Shown piece after piece: positions 33,576 through 42,173 of a stretch of DNA of 64,000 nucleotides. Both the position numbers and the translations under genes were made by a program. This DNA is from M3007 sp040397785 (GTDB lineage Bacteria > Bacteroidota > Bacteroidia > Chitinophagales > Saprospiraceae): assembly GCA_040397785.1 (NCBI GenBank), contig JBBAVI010000015.1, forward strand, positions 1 to 64,000. Reading direction: 5' to 3'. The notes below the pieces were generated by a model. That model searched no databases, was not told where the DNA came from, and was given only the letters and a program-made list of their open reading frames with translations. Within the stretch, counting starts at the first letter, position 1, and the number at the start of each line of letters is the position of its first letter.

Positions 33576-34361
33576 CTATAAACTGCGGGTGCGCCCCCCA
33601 TCTACCGGCAAATTAACGCCGCTGATATAGCCCGCAGCCGGCGTACATAAAAACGCCACAGCCGCAGCCACTTCAGCAGGTTCTGCAAAACGTCGAAGTG
33701 GCACGTGTGCTTTAAATTGTTCGGCCACGACATCCTTACTCTGCCCACTTGCCGCTGCACGTTTTTCTATAATATCTGTAAGCCGGTCCGTCAAGGTGTA
33801 CCCTGGCAGCACATTATTTACCGTTATTCCATATTTTCCTACTTCATTGGCCCAGGTTTTGGCCCAGCCTGCTACCGCCCACCGCGTGGTGTTAGATACC
33901 CCCAGGTTATCAAGCGGTTCCTTCACGGAAGTACTGATCACATTTACAATACGTCCAAAGCCGGCATGCTGCATACCCTGCAACAAGGCCTGCGCAAGCA
34001 ACTGATTACACAGCAAATGGTTGGTATAAGCCGACAACAAGGCTGAAGCAGAAGCCTCTGTAATGGGGCCGCCAGGTGGTCCACCCGTATTATTGACTAA
34101 GATGTGAAAATGTAGGAGTTTCAACACTGGCTCCACCATTGATAACAGTGCAGCTGGATTGCTAAAATCGGCCACCAAATATTGATGTTGTTGCCCCTGG
34201 GTCGTATCGAGGGTAGCCAATGCATCTTTCAAACTGCTTTCGGTGCGCGCAAGGAGTGTGACGTTAGCACCAAGTTCTGCTAGTGCTTGCGCTGACGCTT
34301 TACCAATACCCGCGCTACCTCCGCCTACCAAGGCGTTTTTTCCTTTTAGAGATAAATTCAT
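33576..34361 (-). CDS. SDR-fold protein with altered catalytic motif
   Basis: A 261-residue Rossmann-fold protein of the short-chain dehydrogenase family. The cofactor loop is GGGSAGIGKASAQALAELG (TGxxxGxG-like), with NNTGG as the structural NNAG and a Ser in VISTSV. The usual YxxxK is replaced: aligned with YSASK, the sequence reads SNTTR, followed by WAVAGWAKTWANEV. Both the proton-donor Tyr and the Lys are therefore missing. The C-terminal NVLPGYTLTDR and SGVNLPVDGGRT are normal. This subgroup is known among oxidoreductase annotations; whether it is active is unclear. It is followed closely on the same strand by DUF2071 (23 bases). Confidence 0.88.
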   Translation of the reverse strand: MNLSLKGKNALVGGGSAGIGKASAQALAELGANVTLLARTESSLKDALATLDTTQGQQHQYLVADFSNPAALLSMVEPVLKLLHFHILVNNTGGPPGGPITEASASALLSAYTNHLLCNQLLAQALLQGMQHAGFGRIVNVISTSVKEPLDNLGVSNTTRWAVAGWAKTWANEVGKYGITVNNVLPGYTLTDRLTDIIEKRAAASGQSKDVVAEQFKAHVPLRRFAEPAEVAAAVAFLCTPAAGYISGVNLPVDGGRTRSL

Positions 34362-34384
34362 GACGATTATTTATTTTAAAAACC

Positions 34385-35092
34385 TCAATTGTCCTGATTC
34401 ATCAGCACCCGCACTTCCGAACCCTCTGCCAACAAGACTGACTTAGGTTGCGTCTGATTCAAAAAAGCAAATTCTGGGCCATACAAGGTTTCAAAGTTTA
34501 CCGAAATTTGATGCGATTGAATCGGATAAACTTCCCAGCGCGGGTGCTCCACGCCATACTCTTTAGTAACCTGGGCATCCCAGCGGGTATAACCAAAATA
34601 ATGTTCGGTAATGAACTCCTCTATACTATCTGGTGCGATGGGTACCGCTGTGGAGGCCGCCTGCACCGAAAAGGTATGCCAATGCTTCTTGCTTTTCCAA
34701 CGATAGTCCACACAAAACTGATCATCTTCAATGGTCCAGTTGTGCTGCATGGGCATGGTTACATAGGGTTCGCGGTAAATGGTACGGGCAACAAAGGCAA
34801 TGGCTGGCTTAGGAACAATTTCATTTACAAAAACTACACCGCGCCGCCATCCTTCCGGGGTGTATTTCCGCACATAAAACCGCAAATTCACTTCTTCAAA
34901 ATTGATGTGAAAAGGAACGGGAATGCCCAAAATGCGCGTTTTTTGAAACATAAAGGCCACCAGACTGATATAACATACCCCTTCATGCAAATCGAGTTCA
35001 ACGCCTTGCGGAAGGTGGGATTGTAATAAGGCGGGATCCATTGCGTAATTGGCCATGGCGAGCTTGCGCCATTCAGCCGAGAGAAACGTCAT
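34385..35092 (-). CDS. DUF2071 (YqjF-type) protein
   Basis: A 235-residue soluble protein; the ATG at 35092 (MTFLSAEWRKLAMANYAMD) is preferred to an upstream TTG. Family features: AMDPALLQSHLPQGVELDLHEG, a beta-rich core (YISLVAFMFQKTRILGIPVPF, VNLRFYVRK) and the DGYxW-like SKKHWHTFSV. The family shares the acetoacetate decarboxylase-like fold but no reaction is established. It lies between bcp and the SDR gene on the same strand with short gaps, so the four genes tadA-bcp-DUF2071-SDR may be cotranscribed. Confidence 0.87.
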   Translation of the reverse strand: MTFLSAEWRKLAMANYAMDPALLQSHLPQGVELDLHEGVCYISLVAFMFQKTRILGIPVPFHINFEEVNLRFYVRKYTPEGWRRGVVFVNEIVPKPAIAFVARTIYREPYVTMPMQHNWTIEDDQFCVDYRWKSKKHWHTFSVQAASTAVPIAPDSIEEFITEHYFGYTRWDAQVTKEYGVEHPRWEVYPIQSHQISVNFETLYGPEFAFLNQTQPKSVLLAEGSEVRVLMNQDN

Positions 35093-35112
35093 GATGATGG
35101 ATTTAGGCAAAT

Positions 35113-35574
35113 TTATACTTCCAGCAATTGGGAAGCGTGGTTTTCGGTATTAACTTTATCAATGACGCGCTCAATTGTACCTTTTTCGTCAATCACAAAG
35201 GTGGTACGCAGCACACCCATATACGCGCGACCCATGAACTTTTTCTCCGCCCAAACGCCATACGCTTCGGATACAGTATGTGTTTCGTCCGACAATAAAT
35301 TGAATGGCAGGTTGTGTTTTTCCTGAAATTTTACGTGTTTTTTTACCGAATCGGGGCTAACTCCCAGGATTTCATATCCTTTGGCCTGAAATTGTCCGTA
35401 TCCATCGCGCAAACTGCAAGCTTCGGCAGTACAACCCGGTGTGTCATCTTTCGGATAAAAATACAATACTAGTTTTTTCCCTTGATAATGGGCCAAGTTG
35501 ATGATTTCACCTTTTTCGTTGGGTGCGGAAAAATCAGGGGCTTGATCGCCTGCTTTTAAATGCGTCATGGTCAT
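35113..35574 (-). CDS. bcp: Thioredoxin-dependent thiol peroxidase (PrxQ/Bcp)
   Basis: A 154-residue cytoplasmic peroxiredoxin that reduces hydrogen peroxide and organic peroxides. The start at 35574 (MTMTHLKAGDQAPDFSAP) fits the family; the longer frame adds 20 unrelated residues. Peroxidatic Cys48 lies in YPKDDTPGCTAEAC and the resolving Cys53 is five residues later, as in the atypical 2-Cys PrxQ group. FYPKDDTPGCT and RTTFVIDEKGTIE are diagnostic. It sits between tadA and DUF2071 on the same strand. Confidence 0.95.
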   Translation of the reverse strand: MTMTHLKAGDQAPDFSAPNEKGEIINLAHYQGKKLVLYFYPKDDTPGCTAEACSLRDGYGQFQAKGYEILGVSPDSVKKHVKFQEKHNLPFNLLSDETHTVSEAYGVWAEKKFMGRAYMGVLRTTFVIDEKGTIERVIDKVNTENHASQLLEV

Positions 35575-35643
35575 TTTTTTGATTTTAACAATGTGTTGCA
35601 ACTTATACAACGACTGGCTGCGGTGTTTGTTCAAATGAAGAGT

Positions 35644-36090
35644 CTAGCGTTTTTCCCGAAAAAAAGCGAGCAGCATTGCACTGCATTCCTCCATGCGAAT
35701 CCCCATTTCTAGTTTGGTTTTGGGATGCAGGAGTTCTTTGCCACCCACGCGCAAAAACCCGCGTTTTTCATCGGTTGCGCCATATACGACCCGGCCAATT
35801 TGCGCCCAGGTAATGGCCCCGGCACACATTAGGCAAGGTTCCAGGGTAACAAATAAGGTACAATCGGGCAAATATTTGCTGCCAAGATAACTAGATGCTG
35901 CCGTAATCGCTAAAATCTCAGCATGCGCCGTTACATCCGTCAGTTGCTCTGTTTGGTTGTGTGCACGGGCAATAATCCGGTTTTCACACACGATCACAGC
36001 GCCCACGGGCACTTCCCCGGCCTCCAAGGCCTTCCTGGCTTCTGCGAGCGCTTGTTGCATGTAGTAATCGTCGGAATAAACAGAGAGCAT
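35644..36090 (-). CDS. tadA: tRNA-specific adenosine deaminase TadA
   Basis: A 148-residue cytidine-deaminase-fold enzyme that converts A34 to inosine in tRNA-Arg(ACG). Zinc ligands are His56 in HAE (catalytic Glu58) and Cys86/Cys89 in PCLMCAGAI. VPVGAVIV and ALAEARKALEAGEVPVG match TadA, and the C-terminus GKELLHPKTKLEMGI is typical. The gap to bcp is 69 bases on the same strand. Guanine deaminase-like paralogues exist but the motif spacing favours TadA. Confidence 0.93.
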   Translation of the reverse strand: MLSVYSDDYYMQQALAEARKALEAGEVPVGAVIVCENRIIARAHNQTEQLTDVTAHAEILAITAASSYLGSKYLPDCTLFVTLEPCLMCAGAITWAQIGRVVYGATDEKRGFLRVGGKELLHPKTKLEMGIRMEECSAMLLAFFREKR

Positions 36091-36293
36091 CTGGCGCAGC
36101 TTTTACGATGTACAAAGTATAATGCCGCGAAGATGCGGTATTTGTATGGTGTACGGTGTTTAAAATAGTCCTAAAAATCTGTTATCGTTCAATTTTAAGC
36201 AAAATAGACAACCTATGCGCACTTTTAAAAATTGTATAAAAAAAAGTGGTGCGGATACTTTTAAGTTTTGCGGAAGAATCCAGACCTTTACAC

Positions 36294-37784
36294 ATGGAAA
36301 CGAAGAATAGTTTAGTTGCCCCGCCGAAATTCCTTGGCGAATCGCTCACATTCGACGACGTCTTGCTCGTCCCTGCTTACAGCGAAGTCTTACCCAGAGG
36401 GGTAGACATTTCCTCCCAGCTCACCCGCAATATTCGGTTGAAAGTACCCATTGTCTCCGCGGCGATGGATACCGTAACCGATAAGTCGCTTGCCATTGCA
36501 ATGGCGCGGCAAGGGGGCATCGGGATTATCCACAAAAATATGTTGATTGCCGAACAGGCCGATCAGGTGCGCGCCGTAAAACGCTCTGAAGCGGGCATGA
36601 TACTGGATCCTGTCACCTTGCATCCGGAAGCACAAATTTCGGAAGCCATGGAATTGATGCGCAAATACAGCATCGGCGGCATTCCGATTACCGACAGAAA
36701 GGGCAAACTGGTGGGTATTTTGACCAACCGCGACCTGCGTTTTGAAATCGATCATACCCAGTTGGTACGCGACTTAATGACGAAAAAGAACCTAGTGACG
36801 GCCCCTAAAGGCACGACACTGGATCAGGCACGCGCCATTTTGCAAGGACGGAAAATTGAGAAACTGCCGGTCGTAGATGACGAATTTCATTTGATCGGCT
36901 TGATTACCTACAAAGACATTATCAAGGGTTCCAATTTCCCGAACGCCTGCAAAGACAGTTTTGGTCGGTTGGTGGTCGGTGCGGCGGTAGGGGTAACCCC
37001 CGATTTGCACGAACGCGTGGGCGCTTTGGTGGCAGTTGGGGTGGATGTTGTTTGTGTGGATACCGCACATGGCCACTCGAGAGGCGTATTGGATGCCATT
37101 AAACATTTGAAATTAACGTTCCCTGATTTGCAAATCATAGGTGGCAATGTTGCTACCGGCGGTGGCGCGAAAGCCCTGGTTGATGTTGGGGTCGATGCGG
37201 TGAAAGTGGGTGTTGGCCCGGGCAGTATTTGTACCACCCGCGTGGTAGCAGGTGTTGGGGTTGCACAACTTTCGGCTATTGTAAATGCGGCATCCGCGAT
37301 TAAGGGCTCTGGTATTCCAATTATTGGCGATGGCGGAATTCGTTATACGGGTGATATTGTAAAAGCCCTGGCGGCTGGTGCGAGTACGATTATGGCGGGC
37401 TCTTTGTTTGCTGGTGTAGAGGAAGCACCCGGTGAAACCATCATTTTCGATGGTCGTAAATTTAAAACTTACCGCGGTATGGGCAGTTTGGCAGCCATGC
37501 AAATGGGTTCCAAGGACCGTTATTTCCAGGATGTGGAGGACGATATTAAAAAATTAGTACCCGAAGGTATTGAAGGTCGCGTACCCTACAAAGGCACGGT
37601 AGCCGAGGTAATGACCCAGTATGTCGGGGGATTGCGTGCAGGAATGGGCTATTGCGGTGCGCCTACCGTGGAGGATCTTCAGACGTATGCGCAATTTGTG
37701 ACCATCACCAATGCCGGCATGATCGAAAGCCATCCACACAATATTATTATTACGCGGGAGTCGCCGAATTATAGTCGGTCGTAG
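36294..37784 (+). CDS. guaB: IMP dehydrogenase
   Basis: A 496-residue enzyme that oxidises IMP to XMP, the first committed step of GMP synthesis. The ATG at 36294 (METKNSLVAPPKFLGESLTFDDVLLVPAYSEVLP) is used; 16 residues upstream in the open frame have no family match. Two CBS domains at ~100-215 interrupt the TIM barrel (MRKYSIGGIPITD, LVTAPKGTTLDQARAIL). The catalytic Cys is about residue 313 in GPGSICTTRVVAGVG, followed by the flap and phosphate motifs GDGGIRYTGDIVKALAAGA and YRGMGSLAAM. A hairpin-forming repeat lies just downstream. Confidence 0.96.
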   Translation: METKNSLVAPPKFLGESLTFDDVLLVPAYSEVLPRGVDISSQLTRNIRLKVPIVSAAMDTVTDKSLAIAMARQGGIGIIHKNMLIAEQADQVRAVKRSEAGMILDPVTLHPEAQISEAMELMRKYSIGGIPITDRKGKLVGILTNRDLRFEIDHTQLVRDLMTKKNLVTAPKGTTLDQARAILQGRKIEKLPVVDDEFHLIGLITYKDIIKGSNFPNACKDSFGRLVVGAAVGVTPDLHERVGALVAVGVDVVCVDTAHGHSRGVLDAIKHLKLTFPDLQIIGGNVATGGGAKALVDVGVDAVKVGVGPGSICTTRVVAGVGVAQLSAIVNAASAIKGSGIPIIGDGGIRYTGDIVKALAAGASTIMAGSLFAGVEEAPGETIIFDGRKFKTYRGMGSLAAMQMGSKDRYFQDVEDDIKKLVPEGIEGRVPYKGTVAEVMTQYVGGLRAGMGYCGAPTVEDLQTYAQFVTITNAGMIESHPHNIIITRESPNYSRS

Positions 37785-37790
37785 TGGGGG

Positions 37791-37872
37791 CACCACAGAT
37801 TACTCGGATTTACACAGATTTTTTTGATTTTGGAGTGCATCTAATCTGTGTAAATCTGGGCAATCTGTGGTG
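37791..37872. repeat. Long imperfect inverted repeat after guaB
   Basis: Arms 37791-37820 (CACCACAGATTACTCGGATT to ACACAGATT) and 37843-37872 match at 27 of 30 positions. The 22-base loop begins with TTTTTT. It is probably the guaB terminator or a dispersed palindromic element. Confidence 0.8.
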
Positions 37873-37944
37873 TACTATCAGTATTAATATTTGCAAAATC
37901 AATGGAATATCGATATTTTTGTACCTTAACTTTAGGAATTTACC

Positions 37945-38172
37945 ATGAACACACTCCTTTTACAGTCAAAATTTGAACGATTGCCTGAGCATTTGAAAAA
38001 GCAAGTGCTCGATTATATTGAATTTTTAATGAGCCGGGAGGAGAAAGTAATACCACGACAAGACGTTGAAAAACCAACTAGAATTAAACCTGGATTTGGG
38101 GGTGCGAAAGGTATGTTTGTCATGTCACCAGACTTTGATGAGCCATTGGAAGACCTAAAAGCGTATATGTAA
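37945..38172 (+). CDS. DUF2281/VapB-like antitoxin
   Basis: A 75-residue protein of the DUF2281 antitoxin type: LLQSKFERLPEHLKKQVLDYIEFLM, then a linker with RIKPGFGGAKGMFVMSPDFDEPLEDLKAYM that would wrap the toxin. The stop is immediately followed by the ATG of the PIN-domain gene (no gap), the arrangement of toxin-antitoxin pairs. DNA-binding is expected at the N-terminus, with autoregulation. The antitoxin usually neutralises the RNase by occupying its active site. Confidence 0.88.
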   Translation: MNTLLLQSKFERLPEHLKKQVLDYIEFLMSREEKVIPRQDVEKPTRIKPGFGGAKGMFVMSPDFDEPLEDLKAYM

Positions 38173-38556
38173 ATGGATTTTTTGTTGGATACCCATACCT
38201 TGATTTGGTTTTTGGAAGGTGACAACAATCTTTCAAAACAAGTGATAGATTTATTAGAGGATCCACAAAAACAAAAACAGGTAAGTATTGTATCAATTTG
38301 GGAAATAGCAATTAAAATAAATATCGGGAAACTTGAAATCAAAACTGCACTTGACCAATTACCAGATTTTTTATTGGTAAATAGTTTTGAATTACTTCCA
38401 CTTACAATTGAGCATTGTTTATGCTATCAAAAACTTCCGCTACACCACCGAGATCCGTTTGATCGCTTACTCATAGCTCAGGCTGCAATTGAGAACCTTA
38501 CTGTTTTGACTAAAGATGCCCATTTTGAGGCATATTCTATTCCAATTTTGTGGTGA
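38173..38556 (+). CDS. PIN-domain toxin (VapC-like RNase)
   Basis: A 127-residue PIN-domain protein directly after the DUF2281 antitoxin. The acidic catalytic set is present: Asp6 (LLDTHT), Glu44 (SIWEIAIK), Asp97 (HHRDPFDRLL, with Asp94) and Asp115 (LTKDAHF). Such toxins cleave tRNA or rRNA when released from the antitoxin. The length and motif order are normal and no residue is missing, so the pair looks intact. It lies between guaB and the efflux operon, outside any obvious mobile element. Confidence 0.92.
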   Translation: MDFLLDTHTLIWFLEGDNNLSKQVIDLLEDPQKQKQVSIVSIWEIAIKINIGKLEIKTALDQLPDFLLVNSFELLPLTIEHCLCYQKLPLHHRDPFDRLLIAQAAIENLTVLTKDAHFEAYSIPILW

Positions 38557-38624
38557 AATCTCCCTGCTACAAATTTCCACCACCAACTTTTAAACCCTTT
38601 TGCATATCTTCTATCTTAAATTTA

Positions 38625-38669
38625 GAAAAGGAACTGGGCATCACCAAAGAAGATACCGGTAAAAAATAA
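38625..38669 (+). pseudogene. Short ileS-like fragment
   Basis: Fourteen codons read EKELGITKEDTGKK and then TAA. The window's ileS has EKELGITKEDIGKK at 44189-44230: 13 of 14 residues and 36 of 42 bases agree, and five of the six differences are synonymous. No IleRS sequence is seen on either side. It looks like the last recognisable scrap of another ileS copy. Confidence 0.5.
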
Positions 38670-38689
38670 TCGTGCGTGAATTTGCGAAA

Positions 38690-39298
38690 TCAGGATTTTA
38701 AATAGGCCATCATCATTTCCGGGATAATTTTTTTGCGTTCAAGTATAAAAGCATTGAAAGCTTGATCCGTATCGACCCCACGCAAATTCATGATGGGTCG
38801 CCCCATAAAAGGGAATAGGATCAATCCCAAAAGCGCCATTTCAAATTGCAATGGGTCAATCTCACGGATGGCTCCTTTTGCGGCTTCCGAAGCCAATTGT
38901 CGAGCCAGAAAAGTATCTTTTGGATGTCCAAAAATCCCAAAATGTTTCACTAATTTCTCTGGATTGCGCTGGATTTCGGAAGTGATGAAGATGGGCATCA
39001 AAGGATTTTCTAGGATTAAATCTGTGTATTTATCAACGATCAAGTAGACTTTATCCTCCAGCGGAATGTCCTGCTCCATGATTTGATAAATGAGGCGAAT
39101 AAATAAAAAGAAGCTTTCATCAAATACGGTCAGGAACAGTTTTTCTTTTGTTCCAAAATAATAGTTCAGCAAGGCCGTGTTTACCTGTGCTTCTTCTGAA
39201 ATGTCTTTGAAAGTAGCGCCATCAAAACCTTTTTGAAGGAATACTTTTTTGGCCGCTTCTTTGATCTTATCCTCTGAATCGCTGTTGATTTTGGGCAT
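38690..39298 (-). CDS. TetR-family regulator, probable efflux repressor
   Basis: A 202-residue regulator with the N-terminal TetR helix-turn-helix (AKKVFLQKGFDGATFKDISEEAQVNTALLNYYFGTKEKLF) and a helical ligand-binding domain. It is the last gene after tolC-emrA-emrB on the same strand, separated by 197 bases that contain repeated TTTACAAG-like words (39313-39320, 39381-39388) and an inverted GTTTAC near 39430; these may be operators. By position it should sense a drug or metabolite and control the pump. The ligand is unknown. Confidence 0.9.
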   Translation of the reverse strand: MPKINSDSEDKIKEAAKKVFLQKGFDGATFKDISEEAQVNTALLNYYFGTKEKLFLTVFDESFFLFIRLIYQIMEQDIPLEDKVYLIVDKYTDLILENPLMPIFITSEIQRNPEKLVKHFGIFGHPKDTFLARQLASEAAKGAIREIDPLQFEMALLGLILFPFMGRPIMNLRGVDTDQAFNAFILERKKIIPEMMMAYLKS

Positions 39299-39495
39299 AT
39301 TGAATGCACGTTTTTACAAGAATACACAAATCTAAGGATGTAAACCTTGCTTTTTGGTTGTTTGTTTAAATAGGGCGCTGTTTACAAGTCTATTCTAACC
39401 AAGTGGAAGCGGAAAAGAGGGTCTCCAAGTAAACATCCAAACAGTTCCTAAAAATCTAATTGGTTATTTACGTGAAGACCCTTTTGGATTAAAAC

Positions 39496-41073
39496 TCAAT
39501 GCACGGAGCCCACATCTACCGATTCCCCTTTTTTGATTTTTGCCAGAAAAACCAATGGAAGAATACAAGCACAGATGATGCCGATCATTAAAAAACCTTC
39601 GGCATAGCTAATAATTGCCGCTTGCGTCGAAACGGCTCCTTCTATTGCGCCAGTTGCCATTTTTTGGGCCTCCTGGATGGATTTCCCCTGACTTTGAAAG
39701 GCTTGGACTAAATTGTAAAACCGTTCGTTCGATTCAGGATTATACAACGTAATGTTGCCGATTAAATCATTTCTATGCACTGCAATTCTTCTGGTGACAA
39801 AGGTGTTGATGATTGCAATACCAAATGCCCCTCCCAATAAGCGCAACATATTAGAGAGTCCCGATGCTTGAGCAATTTCATTCCCTTTTAGTCCAGATAT
39901 GGTTAATCCTGCTACTGGAACAAATATAAAACCAAAGCCAAAACCTCTAATCATTTGTGGCCAAAACCAATCCCACTCCCCAGATGTGGGTGTAGCCAAA
40001 AAGTAGGTAATGGTTTCATAGCCAATTACCGCGGAAAAGCCTAAGATAACCAACATTTTAGGACTTATCCCCTTTTGTAAAAGTGTAGCATTTAAACCCA
40101 TTAACATACCCGTCAAAAAAGAACTTGGCAGGATCAACAATCCAGTTCTGGTAGCATTCCAACCTAAAAACCCTTGAACAAATACCGGATATAAAAAAAC
40201 GGAGCAATAAATGGCGATACCAAAAGCAACATTCAAGGCGCAACCTACAATTACATTTCTGTTTTTTAAAATCCTTAAATCTACTACCGGATTTTTGATC
40301 TTTAACTCTCTGATAATAAAGGCAATAATCCCAGTAACCGATAAAATCAACATTGTGATGATGAAATTGCTGTTGAACCAATCCTTTCTTTCGCCTTCCT
40401 CCAACACCATCTGCAAACCACCAATTCCAACAATTAGAAAGAAAATCCCCAAATAATCGATTTTCCCCACCAATTTGGATTTAGTGCCCTTGATGTATTT
40501 CCAAGAAAGGTAGGTAGCAATAATACCGATTGGAACATTGACATAGAATATCCAACCCCAGGAGTAGTTATCCGTTAGGAATCCACCCAATACAGGACCT
40601 AAAGTAGGCCCCATTACAATACCTGCTCCAAAAATACCATTGGCTTTGTCAACTTCCTCCGGTGGAAATGTCTCCACCAACACCGTTTGTGCGGTAGCAA
40701 GTAAGGCCCCACCACCAATACCCTGGATAAACCGCCAAAATACAAGCACCCATATTGAATTGGAAGCGCCACACAAAAAGGAGGCCACCGTAAACAGAAT
40801 AACCGATGCTGTAAAGTAAACCTTTCTACCGAAAATATTGCTCAAAAAGCCGGTAAGTGGGATAATGATAATATTTGAAATGGCATAGGCGGTAATAACC
40901 CATGCGGTTTCTTCAATGGTAGCACCGAGGTTACCCGCAATTTGCCGGGTTGCCACGTTCACAATGGAAGTATCAATCAACTCCATAATTGCGCAGGTAA
41001 TCACGGTAATGGTAATCAGCCATTTTTTTGCGCCTACTTCATAAGTTGGCTTTGTATCAACTGCTTGTTCCAT
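39496..41073 (-). CDS. DHA2-type MFS multidrug transporter (EmrB-like)
   Basis: A 525-residue major facilitator of the 14-helix DHA2 family. Motif A is GFLSNIFGRKVYF, motif C (antiporter) GPTLGPVLGGFLTDNYSWGWIFYVNVPIG, and motif D1-type MELIDTSIVNVA appears in TM1. It exports hydrophobic compounds in exchange for protons and works with the membrane-fusion protein and TolC-like protein encoded upstream (2-base gap to emrA). An intact C-terminus (LPLVFLAKIKKGE) is seen. Confidence 0.93.
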   Translation of the reverse strand: MEQAVDTKPTYEVGAKKWLITITVITCAIMELIDTSIVNVATRQIAGNLGATIEETAWVITAYAISNIIIIPLTGFLSNIFGRKVYFTASVILFTVASFLCGASNSIWVLVFWRFIQGIGGGALLATAQTVLVETFPPEEVDKANGIFGAGIVMGPTLGPVLGGFLTDNYSWGWIFYVNVPIGIIATYLSWKYIKGTKSKLVGKIDYLGIFFLIVGIGGLQMVLEEGERKDWFNSNFIITMLILSVTGIIAFIIRELKIKNPVVDLRILKNRNVIVGCALNVAFGIAIYCSVFLYPVFVQGFLGWNATRTGLLILPSSFLTGMLMGLNATLLQKGISPKMLVILGFSAVIGYETITYFLATPTSGEWDWFWPQMIRGFGFGFIFVPVAGLTISGLKGNEIAQASGLSNMLRLLGGAFGIAIINTFVTRRIAVHRNDLIGNITLYNPESNERFYNLVQAFQSQGKSIQEAQKMATGAIEGAVSTQAAIISYAEGFLMIGIICACILPLVFLAKIKKGESVDVGSVH

Positions 41074-41075
41074 AT

Positions 41076-42152
41076 TTATTTTGTTTTCACTTTTACCGAA
41101 ACACTCATGCCTGTACGTAAAGGATATTCTGCGCTTGGGGCTTCTGTGAACACAATTTTTACCGGAATCCGTTGGGTCACTTTTACAAAATTACCCGTGG
41201 CGTTATCCGCAGGCAACAACGAAAATTTTGCGCCAGTCGCTTGCGAAAAAGACGCGATTTTACCTTGAAAAGACTGCTCTGAATATGCATCTATCTCTAT
41301 TTCAACCGGCTGGTCAACTTTCATGTTTGCGATTTGGGTTTCTTTGAAATTGGCGATCACCCAAATGTTTTTATCGTCGGTGACGGCCATTAACGGTTGT
41401 CCAATGGACACAACCTGTCCTTTTTGAACATTCTTTTTTGAGATGATGCCATTGGCTGGGGATGTAATTACGCAGTAGGACAACAGCAGCTTAGCAGCTT
41501 CCAGGTTCTGCTGGGCCTGCCTAACCGCCAACTCTGTCAAAGTGGTACCTTCCTTGGAAGAGGCAAGTGCCGCTTGCCCGGTTACGACCTGTTGTTTGGA
41601 GGCGTCTATTTGTTGCGTCAATGAATTAGCCTGACTTTCAGCAATTTTCAATTGGGCCTCCGCTGCCTCTTTTTCTGCTTTGGCAACATCATATTGAAGT
41701 TGGCTTCCCGATTTTTGTTGGAACAACTTTTCGTAACGGACAAAGTTTTTGGTAGTTAATTCAACCCTGGTTTTAGCGGCTTCGATACCCGCATTTACAG
41801 AAGCAATATTAGCAGATATTACATTTGAATTGGCTTTAATCGTTGATACCGAAGCCGAGGATGTATTGCTATTGCTTTTGGATAGTTTTACATTTTGTTG
41901 GGCTTGTTCTAGTGCAATTTGCGCCTGCGCCACTGCAATTTTATAACGCGCATCATCCAATATGGCCAAAGTGTCGCCCTCTTTAACGGCTTGGTTGTCT
42001 TCCACTAAAACAGAAACAACCGTACCGTCAATTTTCGGGATTATTGGGCTAATGTCACCCTCCAATTGGGCATTATCCGTAGTTTGGTTACCAGAGCAGC
42101 CAACGAAAAGAAAACATGATATAAAAAAGGAGTAAAAAATTGATTTTTTCAT
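41076..42152 (-). CDS. Membrane-fusion (HlyD/EmrA-like) lipoprotein
   Basis: A 358-residue periplasmic adaptor. The ATG at 42152 gives a signal peptide and lipobox LFVGC before the acylated Cys (MKKSIFYSFFISCFLFVGC). The biotinyl-lipoyl-like halves are IPKIDGTVVSVLVEDNQAVKEGD and ASPANGIISKKNVQKGQVV; the alpha-helical hairpin of ~110-230 is long and coiled, as in EmrA. It links the MFS pump to the outer-membrane channel. The gap to tolC is 21 bases. Confidence 0.92.
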   Translation of the reverse strand: MKKSIFYSFFISCFLFVGCSGNQTTDNAQLEGDISPIIPKIDGTVVSVLVEDNQAVKEGDTLAILDDARYKIAVAQAQIALEQAQQNVKLSKSNSNTSSASVSTIKANSNVISANIASVNAGIEAAKTRVELTTKNFVRYEKLFQQKSGSQLQYDVAKAEKEAAEAQLKIAESQANSLTQQIDASKQQVVTGQAALASSKEGTTLTELAVRQAQQNLEAAKLLLSYCVITSPANGIISKKNVQKGQVVSIGQPLMAVTDDKNIWVIANFKETQIANMKVDQPVEIEIDAYSEQSFQGKIASFSQATGAKFSLLPADNATGNFVKVTQRIPVKIVFTEAPSAEYPLRTGMSVSVKVKTK

Positions 42153-42173
42153 GATTGTTGATTTTTGGGGCAT

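Noticed and set aside
37945..38556. Mobile island around the toxin-antitoxin pair
   Set aside because: No integrase, direct repeats or tRNA junction flank it; the nearby palindrome belongs to the guaB 3' end.
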